Of a stretch of 64,000 nucleotides of DNA, positions 47,806-58,863 are shown in pieces; within the stretch, counting starts at the first letter, position 1, and every line of letters begins with the position of its first letter. The stretch spans positions 3,653,619 to 3,717,618 of the forward strand of contig BCHH01000003.1 in assembly GCA_001599595.1 (NCBI GenBank). The letters run 5' to 3'. The notes below the pieces were generated by a model. That model did no database searches and was not told the DNA's origin. It saw nothing but the letters and a program-made list of their open reading frames with translations. The position numbers were made by a program, and so were the translations under genes. Source of the stretch: Beverwykella pulmonaria (lineage: Eukaryota; Ascomycota; Dothideomycetes; Pleosporales; Melanommataceae).

Positions 47806-48168
47806 GCTGACGGTTTTACCAAGATACTCACTTGGTCAGAAACACGCTGCTTTCAGAGCTCAACTCGGTCTTGAAGATATCTTTCAACGTCTCAAGATCC
47901 AACCACAAGCTTGATATCTATCACAATCAAGTACTCTACGAGATCACAACATCTCCATCTCACGCGCCTCCTATTCAGATCGCGCTTATTTACAAGACGC
48001 CTCCTCGGCCTCCATGCTCATCAGCTTTTCGCTTATTAATAGCTCAAACCTGGGGGTATCACGGTGCATCACGTGTATATCACGTGTGCTGTACGCTTAG
48101 TCACACGTCCTGATTAGTCATGGCTGGATGCTCGTTGATCTCCATAGCTTCTAAATCAACTCAGTCCC
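47806..48168 (-). repeat. Right arm of the perfect 363-bp inverted repeat
   Basis: Reverse complement of 47405-47767. The match stops at CCC 48166-48168; the next base on each side breaks it. No clear target-site duplication flanks the structure. A 7-bp direct repeat starts 5 bp beyond this arm. Confidence 0.92.
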
Positions 48169-48172
48169 AGAG

Positions 48173-48193
48173 CAATGGGCAATGGGCAATGGG
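48173..48193 (+). repeat. Three copies of CAATGGG next to the inverted repeat
   Basis: CAATGGG is repeated exactly at 48173, 48180 and 48187. It may mark replication slippage at the boundary of the inverted duplication. Confidence 0.75.
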
Positions 48194-48425
48194 CAGACAG
48201 GGCCCTTTGCTCGCTCGTTCTTCAATAACGGTCCAGCCTCAACTACCGACACTGCAACCGTTGTTCATTCCTCTATCAGCCTGGACCCCCAAAAGACAGT
48301 AACTTTCCCTATAGTTTTTTTGGCACCGTAGAGTATGATTGTTGCCTCATTGTAATAAGTATTAGATATTATAGGAAAATAAGACAGTTAACCATTTACT
48401 AAAAAAGGGTCGTTACTCAACCTAT

Positions 48426-49904
48426 CTATCTTCCCATAATCCTATCAGCAGTTCTCCGTCTAAGCTCCTTCATAAGCTCCCCCATCCCATCCTTCATTCT
48501 CTCCGTCGCACCACGGTTCTCTATTGCCCTCCTCACCAAATACATCATGCAGTCTTGGATGCTCCCCCAAGTGGACCATTTGTACACTTTCGGAGCAACA
48601 ACAGTCTTCGAATCAGCGGTTGCTTTCATAGCTTCACCCTCCTGAAGAATTTTGCATCCAAGCCCATCTGCCATACCCTGTAACTGTCCGAATTCAGGGA
48701 CTGTCTTTAGTACGCCTTTGGCAGCGAGCTCGCGAACAAGCGTACTCGCTTTAGCTACGCTTTCTGCATTGTGGCCGGCAAGAAAGAGTTCCACTCGAGG
48801 GAACTCGGATTGAGAAATACCAGATATGTCGCCCATTAGTATATCTCGTGCAATGCTGTTGTAACATTCGTCCGTTTGCTCTTTGGTATCATGGATGATG
48901 TGTCGAGGGTCATGATCAATGTACGCTCCGCGTACAAGCTTAATTGCAAGTGTCCAACCCTCCGTATGCGCGAGCTGGAGCTGGTGTTGGAGCTTCTGTC
49001 GAGATTCTTTGAGGTACGCTTGTATGGTATTGTATATCAAAACCTTGCCGTTTCGGTTGTATCGGCGCATCAGGTCAATCGTCCATCGATCAATGGTGTG
49101 TTGAAATTCGTTTTGCTCGGCGTCGACCAAAATCTTTCGGTTTTGGGCAAGAGCAAGGCTCGTGATTGACTCCAGGGCATCAACAAATTGCTTGGGCGGA
49201 TCTGCGCCGTTAATCAGGGCGTCAGTGACGGACTTTCCGGCTCCGGTGTATCTGCCATATCATATCAGGGGTAATACTTTAAATGAACATAAATCTTACT
49301 TCATTCCAAGCACATCACCGTCTCGAAGCATGTCCAATGTTTCGAGATTACCCCTTTTCCAATGTTGTAGTTCTGCGTCGATTGGGTCGGCACCGGCACT
49401 CTCTGGGACGGCTTCGTGTACTTTCGTGGGGTCGAACTCCTTTCCGTAGCACAGGATAACCCCGGAATAGCCTATGTTCTTGTATCTCGATACAGTATGC
49501 TGGACCTCGGATTTGGTTGTACCAGCACAGAAATGATTGTACACGAGCGGCTTGACGAGAGCTTTGATCACGGGATTCTTATCGGGGTTCAAAAGGATGG
49601 AGCGAGATTTAGCGATTCTGCTGAGAACAGCGAGGCCTGGCGTGGATAGAAAGGGGGAGGTGAAAAAAGTCCCAAGCACGAGACTCCTTATGATGCTAGA
49701 CAGTGGTAGGCGTGCTAAAGAATGCGATGCATTTGTTTTGAGCGGCGAGCCATTGGGGAAGGGCGCAGTTTCATTGTTGGCTTTGATTGTGGCATTGGAC
49801 TGCCACCGTGCGTGAAGACGATAAAGTGCCTTGGGATTTGCGTAGCGAATGCCGCGAGACATCGGGGTAAGCCGTATTGTTCTGGTGGCGAGGTAGGTAG
49901 ACAT
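48426..49904 (-). CDS. prnD: Proline dehydrogenase (proline oxidase), mitochondrial
   Basis: Two exons, 49904-49300 and 49251-48426, give 476 residues. The enzyme oxidises proline to P5C with FAD at the inner mitochondrial membrane, the first step of proline use. The N-terminus (MSTYLATRTIRLTPMSRGIRY) is Arg-rich and amphipathic, as for mitochondrial import. Core blocks are KILVDAEQNEFQHTIDRW, IYNTIQAYLK, AIKLVRGAYIDHDP, DTKEQTDECYN, EFGQLQGMADGLG and YLVRRAIENRGAT. The RR-x-x-EN motif binds the proline carboxylate. Intron 1 splits LGMK and YTGAG. The name prnD follows the Aspergillus gene; PUT1 is the yeast equivalent. It faces away from the regulator gene, 328 bp downstream of that gene's stop codon. 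Confidence 0.92.
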
Positions 49905-50046
49905 AGTAGTCGAAGTAGTTTTGAGAGTGTGTGAGAAACAAATATGGGGTCCTGATGTTCAAAATCCAGCGACTTAATCATCTAATAGAGCTTCGACTTG
50001 AAAGTCCAACGTGGGGTACGCACTTATTCTCGGGGAATGAGGCAGT

Positions 50047-50060
50047 CGGGTGTAGTTCCG
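50047..50060. promoter_or_regulatory. CGG-N8-CCG element upstream of proline dehydrogenase
   Basis: CGG-gtgtagtt-CCG lies 143-156 bp upstream of the proline dehydrogenase ATG, in the gap between the regulator's stop codon and this gene. Same half-sites and spacing as at 52934 and 56171. Binding by the cluster regulator is inferred. Confidence 0.4.
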
Positions 50061-50232
50061 TTACCCCACCAGGTTCTCTCATGGCGCTCGATCGCGTATC
50101 GTGTTTCCGAAAAGGGTGCAGAAGATACCCCGCACTGGGTTCTCATGACCCGTGTCTATGCGCCCTTGGAAGAGTAGTGGAAGACCGGTTAGGATTGCTG
50201 TCAGATACAGGCGAAGTCCGTCGAATTCATCT

Positions 50233-52797
50233 CTATAACAGAGAAGCATCAAGCTGCCCATATGGGTCGCCAGTACAGAGCCAGTCTAGCCCATTCAGGT
50301 TCAATGAATCTGCGACGGCCTCCAACTGCTGTCCGCTCAGTGCGTCTTCAAAAGTCCACCCTTGCAGGGGGACGAAATCTTGGGACTGCGTAGACCCTGT
50401 CTGGGTCATCACATCCCATGCTGCCGGCTCCATATCCACACCGTCTGCTGTGGGATTCTGCCCAGACCCTGATTCGGGCATTGTTTCCAATCTTTGCAAT
50501 GTCATGTGAAGTTGCTCAAGCTCTGCTCTCCGAAATGCTGCAATTTGGTTTCCTCGTGCAGCCATCTCATCGAGGACCGCATGCGCAGTTTGCAAGGACG
50601 AATCCCTGTCCTTGAACAGCGTTGGGTCAACGACGCTGGCAATGAGTAATACCAGAGCAGCCGACCATGTTGCGTCGAGATCAAACGACACAAAACTTTC
50701 TAAACGTCCGAGTCAGCAAAGTTCCTTATTACGGCGCTTTAGCATTGTATTGGAGAAAATACCTAGAAGGGTTTGAGCTTGTAAAACGGCAAGTATCTTC
50801 ATGATCTGCCTGGCTGAGCCAACACAGACGCGAAGCAATACTCGCACGCCGCCAGCAGAGGTGATACGGACAGGGGCCATTTTTTCAAGTCTTCTCTGTA
50901 GATAGGAAAAGAGTAGAGGCCTGGTGGTCATGATTATGCACTTCGTAACACTTCATGTCAGCCACTTCTTTTACCTGTAAGACAAGATTTGAACATACTT
51001 GGTGATGAAAAAGGTGCAGATGAGCCGAGAGCCGCGAAATACTGCTTGAGTTTTTATCAAGCTGGAGCGGAAAACTGGCAGTGCGCTCGTCGTTGATGTC
51101 GGCCAGCGTCTTCAAGGCGGTCTTCATGCTCTTCAAGAATTGATTGCCAGCGCGGCCTTGCTTGCTGTATACGGCTTAAAGAAAAGTTAGTCCGTTTGAC
51201 GACGACAGTTTGAGATGCGAGCTTACTTTGCTGAATTGAAGCCGTGATCTTTGCCAGTTTGACATGCATTTCCAAAGCAAGTGACTTTTGAACAGATCCT
51301 CCAAAGCTCGGCAAGCGTGCAGTAATATCTTGTTCGGCCAAAGTGGCGGGACACCCCATTAATGCAGATATATGGCAATCCAATGAATAAACAGTCCACC
51401 AGACCTCGCGACATCTCTCGAGTAGAGCTTCAGAGTGTTGGTGACTTGGCATATCAGTATGCCAACCATATGCGATTGCGGTACGCGAGGCTTGACCAAT
51501 CTAAGTATACAGAGTCAGCGCTCTGCTGATGTCTTAAATGCATGGCTCTGTGCATACCAGATTATAGGCCGCGATACGCATATCTAGGCATTGCAAGTAG
51601 AGTGCAGCACAACATAACACTTCGGTCGATTGAAGAGGATCTGTCCAAAGAAAAGTCGAGTCTGGGAGCAGTTTCATGCCCTGGACAAACAAGTCGGCGC
51701 CTTGAGGTCGCCCTTCAGTGCCCGCTCGACCCATCAAGGCCTTTCCGAGTGCCAGCAAAAGCAGATAATGGACATACCATAGGTCTGGGCAAACACTACG
51801 GCCATTAGGATTTTCGTGGAACTTGCTGAAGTGGTGCATGAAAAGCTGTTCGTCAAATACGTGGAATAGCTGACCACAGTGAAATTTGACGACATTGATG
51901 AGAAAGAGGGCAAAATCTGGGGTTGGTAAGGCGGCTTGCTCAATATTGACAGCTGTGCGGCGGCCATCCCAGCCCAAATCATAAGCTACACCGTCGAAAC
52001 GAAGATTCTCGTTTGGCAGAGGTGTACCAAACACTTTCATGTGAGCCAAAGTCATGACACGTCTCCCGAACGACCAGTTCGATGATGTGCCTAACCATAC
52101 TGTCAAGCTACTATCAGACCAGCACAATCAATTGATGCATGGCTACTACTACACTTACATGATTGGCCTGTAACGCCGGTGGTCCAATACGCCGAGTTGC
52201 CTGATAGTAAAGGATTCGTAAAATGTTGGTCCTCTTGGACGCTTACAGCACCAGACTCATCGTGCTCAGCGTCGGATTGCTGGTCAATGCCAAGATGTGA
52301 TGGTCCAGTTGGAGTAGGAGGCTCCACTCTTGCACCATGGGCATGATTTGTAACAGTGCCATCGTTTGTGGCTGTGGGCGGTACCTCCTGCAACACGGTT
52401 GCCCCTGCCCGTTCTGCTCGTGCGGCTTGTCGTTCAAGGTCGGACAACCAGCTATGCGTTCGAGTCAGTGAATTCAGGTCCGGAGCCATAATGAGAAGTA
52501 AGTCTCCACCGACCCGCGTGTCACTAGAACTTTCTGATGCTTGTCGTCAAAGACACACGGCAGACTCCGCTTTTGGCAATGTGTACACGGCTGGGAGCCC
52601 GAACACCTGATCTTCTGCTGCCGGCAGCGATCGCAACTATTTTGCCAGAGTTAGCCGCAACACGGCACGTGACAGTATGTCGACGACGCAGAGTCAACGC
52701 ACGCATTGGGGGCCCGCTTCCGCACACCTCGATCCCGGGTGCGTCGTGTCGGGTCCGTGTCTTGGGACTGCGGGCGCGATGCCGAGTCGGAAACCAT
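50233..52797 (-). CDS. prnA: Zn2Cys6 transcription activator of the proline cluster (PrnA/Put3-like by position)
   Basis: Eight exons, 52797-52703, 52636-52514, 52451-52159, 52099-51558, 51500-51227, 51156-50999, 50940-50763 and 50699-50233, give 709 residues. The zinc cluster ACDRCRQQKIRC, QPCTHCQKRSLPC starts right after intron 1 and has all six cysteines. A linker with LSDLERQAARAERAG, possibly a short coiled coil for dimerisation, follows. The fungal-trans domain contains GTSSNWSFGRRVM, PLNENL-like PLPNENLRFDGV, REVWWTVYSLDCHISALMGCP, and HLHLFHHQCIIMTTRPLLF across intron 6. Exon 6 uses the third AG after the branch point (51157), because only this keeps the frame. The position between proline dehydrogenase and P5C dehydrogenase suggests it is the pathway activator; orthology to PrnA is inferred from context. 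Confidence in the product is high, in the symbol moderate. Confidence 0.8.
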
Positions 52798-52926
52798 GGC
52801 GAAGGCGAAATGGCGATGCGACGTTTGCAACGGTTGCGCAAGGGCCTTCAAAAGATAATAAAGACACCGGGTTGGAGCCCGATGACTTGTTCTGCGTTCG
52901 GATGTAGTTTTGTCCTCGAGGGGCAT

Positions 52927-52956
52927 CGGATGTCGGAAGCCGATCCGGAGCTACCG
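52927..52956. promoter_or_regulatory. Nested CGG/CCG elements in the divergent promoter of regulator and P5CR-like gene
   Basis: Within 30 bp there are CGG 52927, CGG 52934, CCG 52940, CCGG 52945 and CCG 52954. They give CGG-N10-CCG (52927-52942), the spacing yeast Put3 is known to bind, CGG-N8-CCG (52934-52947), the spacing found in the other two cluster promoters, and CGG-N5-CCG (52946-52956). The block lies 130-160 bp from the regulator ATG and 150-180 bp from the P5CR-like ATG. Confidence 0.45.
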
Positions 52957-53107
52957 CAGTGCTAGACCGGCTCAAAAATATCACGTGATAATGCACTTCA
53001 CCCCACTCTTTGGTGTTGCTTTAGCCACAGCACCTTCTAAGAGTCCTAAGTTGTAGGTTTGGTTCAATTAAATCAGAGTACCTCAATTCATTCAAATACA
53101 CAGCACA

Positions 53108-54025
53108 ATGGACTGTCCCAGGCAAAACTTGAATATCGCCGTTCTCGGCAGCGGTCCGTCCCCTCCCCACCTATCCCTCTTTTAACTAACATAAGCAGGT
53201 TTCATGGGTACAGCAATCATAGCAGGCCTTCTGAACAAAATTTCACTCCAAGACCTACCATCAATCCAATACACAGCTTGTGTACGATCACCAGAGTCTC
53301 TAGAACGCCTCAAGAGCAGCCTAGGTGACCACCACTCGCGCGTGACTTGCTCCATCGGCTCTTTTGCGAAAGCCGCAAACGAAGCGGATGTAATTATCAT
53401 TGGGGTACCGCCTGGAGAACTGCATTTGTTGCTCGGGATCGAGGGGATGAAAGAAGCACTCCGGGGGAAAATCACCATTAGTCTACTCGCAGGCACGACA
53501 TGCGATCAAGTACTCAACGCAATCCTCAGAATCAGCGCTACTGAACATGAGAGGAGGCAATTCCACATCCTCCGCGTAATCCCCAGCATAGGCGCCCGAA
53601 ACAACGACTCGGTAACCCTCATTGCATCAACATCCCACGCCGGCTCAGAGCAACAACACATCTGCAAATGGCTCTTCTCCCAAATCGGCGGAACACACCT
53701 TCTACCTGAGAACCTCATGGACGAAGCGACCGCCGCCGGGGCTGCATGTCACGCCCTAGCTTTTGTGGCTGTAGACGCTGTCACGGACGCAAGTGTAGCC
53801 GAGGGTCTACCACGTAAAGTGGCTCTTGCGCTAGCGGCGCAGAGTTTGAGGAGTGCAGCGGGACTATTGGTTGAGGAAATGAGTCCACAGGAGCTGAGGG
53901 AGGCGATGAGCGTTCCGAAGGGGATCACGATTAATTCTGCGTTGGAATTAGAAAGGGGTAGCGTGAGAAGTGGGATTTCAGAGGCGGTTAGATATGCGAT
54001 TCGGTATGCTAGGAGTATGTCGTAG
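53108..54025 (+). CDS. Pyrroline-5-carboxylate reductase-like protein, diverged
   Basis: Two exons, 53108-53153 and 53199-54025, give 290 residues. The NADP-binding Rossmann start AVLGSGFMGTAIIAGL spans the intron. ADVIIIGVPPGEL, KITISLLAGTT and the C-terminal ITINSALELERGSVRSGI follow the P5CR order. Two signature blocks are changed: the family's usual (R)xMPN(T)P reads RVIPSIG, and the P-G-G-x-T-I turn next to the active site reads PKGITI. P5CR reduces P5C to proline, the opposite of the neighbouring catabolic genes. The changes and the location suggest a specialised paralogue, perhaps equivalent to the extra cluster gene of Aspergillus (prnX), which I cannot confirm. Transcribed divergently from the regulator. 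Confidence 0.8.
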
Positions 54026-54192
54026 CACTTGTGTTCATGTTAGTATATAATGTGTGCCATAGCCTTTGGAGAGAGTAGCTTTCACAGTTAGCTCAGCATT
54101 CTAATAGGAATCAATGAAATTTTAGTCTTACTAGAGCCCAGAGGCTAATAATATCAAAGGGATTGGGGACTTCCAATTGCTTTTGTCTAGAT

Positions 54193-56047
54193 CTACGGCA
54201 GATTGCTCGGATACAGCACACTTTCTAACTTATTATACTCCTCCTTCAGCGTCCTCGGCGCCGTGAACCTCGTCAACAAACCCGCACTCCCCGCCTTATC
54301 ACAAGTCCCGCTTCCTCTCGATCCCCCAAAAGACTGCTGTCCGATCACCGCGCCCGTCGTCTTACAATTAGTATAAAAGTTCCCAGCAGCAAACCGCAGC
54401 TCGTTCTCTGCCTTCCTAATTGCGGCCTGATCGTTTGCAAAGATGGCACCGGTAAGAGCGAAGCCACCGCCAGTCTTGTCAATACTCTTGAGGACTTGGT
54501 CGAATTCTGCATCGGGATACACATACGCGACGAGGACGGGTCCGAAGAGTTCTTCGTTGAAGAGTGCGTGGTCTGGGGATTTTGCGGAGTAGACTGTCGG
54601 GTGGATGTAGTGTCCTGTGGAGCCGTCGTATGTCCCGCCGATGATTGTCTCAAGTGAATCGTCCTTGTTCGCGGCATCGATGGCCTTGGAGATCTTATCG
54701 AAAGCGCGCTTGTCGATCACGGGACCAACGAAGTTCTCGAAGTTCTCGGGATTGCCGACTTTGACAGCGGCGAGTTCTTTCTTCAAGCCGTCAAAGAAGG
54801 CGGTTGCCTGGCTCTGGGGGAGGTATATGCGGGAGCAGGCAGAACATTTCTGGCCTGCGTACTCGAAGGACGCCCGGATGGTGTGCTTCACCGCATTCTG
54901 AATATCAGCCGAGTGGTGAATTAGGTGAAAGTTCTTGCCCGAAGTCTCGCCAATCATCCTAGGGAAGTCACGGTACTTGTGCTCTCCGACACCTTTAGCG
55001 GCTTTGCTATACAGTTGGCGAAACACTTGTGATGAGCCAATGAAGTTTAGAGCAGAGAACTCTGGGTGATCGTAGACAGTTTCTGTGATCATTTCTGCGT
55101 CGCCATTGACGAGCTGAATGACGCCAGGAGGAAGACCGGCCTCGAGTAGAATCTTGTGAACCAGAAGACTCGGAAATACTGTCATTGGGGCCGGCTTCCA
55201 AACAACAACGTTGCCCATTATTGCCGGCGCGGAAATCAAGTTTCCGCCAATGGCTGTGAAGTTGAAAGGGGATACTGCGTATACGAAGCCTTCCAGAGGC
55301 CTCCAGTCGGTCCTACAGCCGCTTCAGCAAGAAGATTAGAATCCGTGTGTGCTCCAACTCACCTGCCATGATGTCCGGGCGAGTTGACTGTGGGTTGTTT
55401 ATCATAGATTTCTTGTGCAAAACCAACGTTGTAGCGGTAGAAGTCCGCCAGCTCGGCCGCAGCGTCAATTTCTGCCTGCCATGCGTTTTTGCCCTGCCCT
55501 AGCATTGTCGCTGCCATAAGCTCGTAGCGATATTTGTTTGAGACAAGATCTGCCGCTCTGAGAAATATTGCCGCGCGATCATGGAAGGGCATATCCCTCC
55601 AAGCTGCCCTAGCATCTAGCGCTGTTTGAATAGCTTTGGACACCACGCTCTTAGATGCCGGCGTGTACTGCGCAAAAGTGGTGGCATGTTCTGACGGCAA
55701 TGGCATCGAGATATCTTTTTCACTCCCCCCTTGCTGCGTGGCGCCCGGTCCACCTGTCGAAGGGACCTTGACAGGCAATTTTGACCTTAGATCCTTCAGA
55801 GCAGCCTCCAACTTTTGCCGCTCTGGTGATGATAGGACATAGTCGAACTAAGTGTATCAGCACAAGCTGACGTTCTTATGATTCATTGTCTTACGTTCTT
55901 CTCGTTGAAAGATTTTGGAACGAGATAGTGTCCCGCAGTCGCAAGTGAGCGTTGTGGACAATGTATGGGTGTCGAGAAGTGAAGTTTCGTTCGCACTCTT
56001 GGGCCTTGTCTTGCTGCAGAAATAGAAAGGCTGGAAGCGCGATGCAT
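54193..56047 (-). CDS. prnC: Delta-1-pyrroline-5-carboxylate dehydrogenase, mitochondrial
   Basis: Three exons, 56047-55895, 55847-55363 and 55312-54193, give 585 residues. The enzyme oxidises P5C/glutamate semialdehyde to glutamate with NAD, the second step of proline use. The N-terminus MHRASSLSISAARQGPRVRT is a mitochondrial presequence. Recognisable blocks are FVYAVSPFNFTAIGGNL, VVVWKPAP, the glutamate-bearing MIGETSGKNF, the catalytic Cys in FEYAGQKCSACSR, and ELFGPVL. The C-terminal FGGSRGSGT and APRTLKEEY are typical of the P5CDH branch of aldehyde dehydrogenases. Both introns (47 and 50 bp) keep the frame. The frame continues upstream with a TTG start at 56125, but the ATG at 56047 is preferred. 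It converges with the P5CR-like gene (167 bp between stops). Confidence 0.93.
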
Positions 56048-56170
56048 GATTAATGTCTGGCTCAAAAAGGGTAAAGTTTTCAACAGGAATTGACGGACCA
56101 CAGCTTTGAATAAAGTAGACGACAATGTTGAGTGCGGCTACTCACGGTGAAATGATCAGATGCAGTAGTG

Positions 56171-56184
56171 CGGATATGCATCCG
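56171..56184. promoter_or_regulatory. CGG-N8-CCG element upstream of P5C dehydrogenase
   Basis: CGG-atatgcat-CCG, nearly palindromic (CGGAT...ATCCG), lies 124-137 bp upstream of the P5C dehydrogenase ATG, close to the distance seen at proline dehydrogenase. Confidence 0.4.
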
Positions 56185-58863
56185 ATAAGAGTAACCGATG
56201 GCTTGGTGGGTATCGGGAATCAAGCCGACTAACGATACAGCAATACGCTGCCTTGTAACATCATTTTCGATCTATACACGCAACAAAAAATTGGGAGTGC
56301 GAAGGACACGCCGGCAGGAGCAGAAGACAGTGAAGAATTGAGCCAATCAGCGAGTGTTAAAATCAGGTCCACAGAAAGCAACTCAAGTCCACCCAAAAAA
56401 AAATAGTAGCATCGTTAATTCAAGTACATCTAGTTAGATGATCGCTCTCGTTTGATTTTGCGAAGCTAGATGGGCTGTACAACCCACAGCTACCGGATCA
56501 TCCTAGTGATGTGTTCCAAATAGGAAGTATGTTCCTCAAGATTTTGAATCCGGTTTCCCCTCAGTGGGAGACCAAAGAACAATAGCACCCTGTTGCAGGA
56601 CCGAAAACTGAATTCTGGTTCGACAGCGAATGGGATGTCGTGTCTGGTGCATATAGCGATAGTGTCCAGCGGGATAGTCCCAAAGGAGACGAGGGAAAAA
56701 CAATGAAGTGTGATTGCCAAGCTCTGTATATCATCTCCTCTGATATTTCAGTTAATAGATATTCCAAGTGTACAATATCTCTAGTTTAAAACCACTAACA
56801 CTGAGCTATGGGTCGAGATCTAAGATTCTGTGGAATTCTTAGTGCTCATCTGCTAGGATAGACCTACGACGATAATTTTTCGTCTTCACTATGAATGAAC
56901 TAGTGAAGACTTTTGAAAGTCCCCACTATTTGCACGATTGATAAAATAAGTCCAAGACTTATGATGACGATACTAACAGTCCTAATCATTACAACAGCCT
57001 AGAAAGCAAACCATTGTGAGTTATCACGTTTATTTGCCCTTAAGCCTGGAATCCCGGTCGGCTTTTGACTATCCAGATGCGTCTTCAATTGCCTGAGTCG
57101 ATCTTCCCAGATTCAGTTCTGCTGGAACAATTGTGGCAGTGAAATCTTCTGATTTGCTTCTGTCAGATGACACTCAATGTTGCTCACTCGCCGCCGGCTG
57201 GGTTGCAAGAAGTATAACATATCTTTGGCTCTTTGGCTGTCTAATGATCCGTACTTTGTCCGGCTAAAGAGTCTTAGCCATTGAGGAACTGGCAAGAGGC
57301 CGTATTGTGCCATATTGTCCTTGTAGGTATCTTTGCGTGACCTGAACTGTAGGGAGTATGTTTCCAACAGCGACTCAATTATAGGACTGTGAAATGGGCT
57401 GGAGTTATGGGACTAATTATAGTCGTACTCTTGAAATACAATACTGCACAATTTACTGATCAGTATATAACTTACTCTTCAAAACAACGGAGAAGAATCA
57501 ACTTGCTGGAAGACCGGACAGGTCTTAATTGAAACCCCAAATCAGAAGATCTTCAAAGCCAATTCCTCAGTGTCTAAACTTAGATGCTCACATAGAAATT
57601 CAGTCCACTCAAATTGGAGTTTGCCGACCTTTCGGAGCACTTCTAAATTCATGTCTTCACTTCGAAAGGTGCTATTCTTGGAGTTGGGACTCATATCCGC
57701 GTAGTCATCATGGGAATAAAACCATTATGGGAATAACGTCATTGTGGGAATAAAGTCATCATGGGAATAAAAGGTTGAAAAAGCATATAATATGCAGGCG
57801 TTTTAAGGTTTACCGTTTCGGTAGATGAGAGCAGGCGTCACATTACACAAGCCATCCCTGCGTCTTGGGTGAAAAATAGTCGCCTGATCTTCAACCTTGC
57901 AATGCAGATGAGAAACAGAGGAGGCCCCATAAATCTCGTGAACATCGTTTGTACCACCCTCTCTATGCCACGAACACAGGAGATATACAACCGGTAGTTG
58001 CGGGTATGAAAGAACCGACAAGATGTCAGAAGGAATCTCGCTGTTGAAGAGCAAGCTCTTACCAACGAACACTAATTAGGACAGACGAAGGAGGTTTTGA
58101 CTGTACCGTACATTACAAAAGGGTCTTTTGAACAGATTTGCCTTCAACGAAGAGGTAATGGGCGGTGCTGACCAGCAGACAGCGTGTCATTGAGATGCAA
58201 TACCGAAAGAGGGGGGCTGGTGGGGCTTCTTCTCTCGCTAGACTAGTACTTAGGGCTGCAGGTGTGACTATTTTCGCATTGATAACCATGAAGTATGATT
58301 ATTTGGCGCAGTATTTCCGATCACTATTGAAATGATACATCACTGCGGCTCATGAACTAGGTATGCGGAAAGTTGAGAGAGATATGTTTTACAAAGCTTG
58401 AAACAGACCATAAACACTACATACCCACTCCATTCGTAATATCTATTATTGTTACCTCGGGCTCTTTCCAATTCACTTACAAAGCGTCAAGGAGTTGCAA
58501 AGCATATATTCTTGGGAAGCGGTACCATCAACAGACCTCCTATTGGCCTGAACCCGTATTCCAGCTTCCTAAAACGCACCTAGCAGCTCCTCTTCTGGAC
58601 GGAAATACGGTTCCCAGGCAAGCATTGCGTGCCGAGTGCGTTTGCCATGGACAACTGGTCTGCCCCGCGCTCGCTAGTCATGTTCCACTACAATTTGTGG
58701 GGTAGGGCGTGTAGGATCCGATTACCTTGACTCCGAGGCTTCTTCTCTTTCTCCTCATTACGAGGCGTGCTAGACAGTCATTGACACGCGACCCTCTTTG
58801 CTTTCCCTTCCTTTTTTCTTGCCTCTCACCAATTCCTGCACCGTCTTAGGACACTCATTCAAT
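56185..58863. other. 2.7-kb AT-rich region without an intact gene
   Basis: Minus-strand fragments read like protein but are short and broken: 57803-58072 (SYPQLPVVYLLCSWHREGG), 57113-57367 (YGLLPVPQWLRLFSRTKYG) and 56490-56767 (IPLDTIAICTRHDIPFA). They share a strand and lie in an order that one decayed gene could give. No family is recognised. A 17-bp tandem repeat is listed separately, and the last 150 bp form the leader of the aldolase-like gene. Confidence 0.4.
57704..57771 (+). repeat. 17-bp tandem repeat, four units
   Basis: The units start at 57704, 57721, 57738 and 57755 with consensus GTCATCATGGGAATAAA. The first and last are identical, and the two middle ones differ at three or four positions. 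Non-coding. Confidence 0.8.

Noticed and set aside
47460..48113. Two identical 93-codon frames on opposite strands
   Set aside because: They are mirror copies created by the inverted repeat, start with TTG and have no family motif. I treat them as repeat sequence, not genes.
48426..56047. A secondary-metabolite gene cluster
   Set aside because: No synthase or tailoring set is present; the genes are those of primary proline metabolism.
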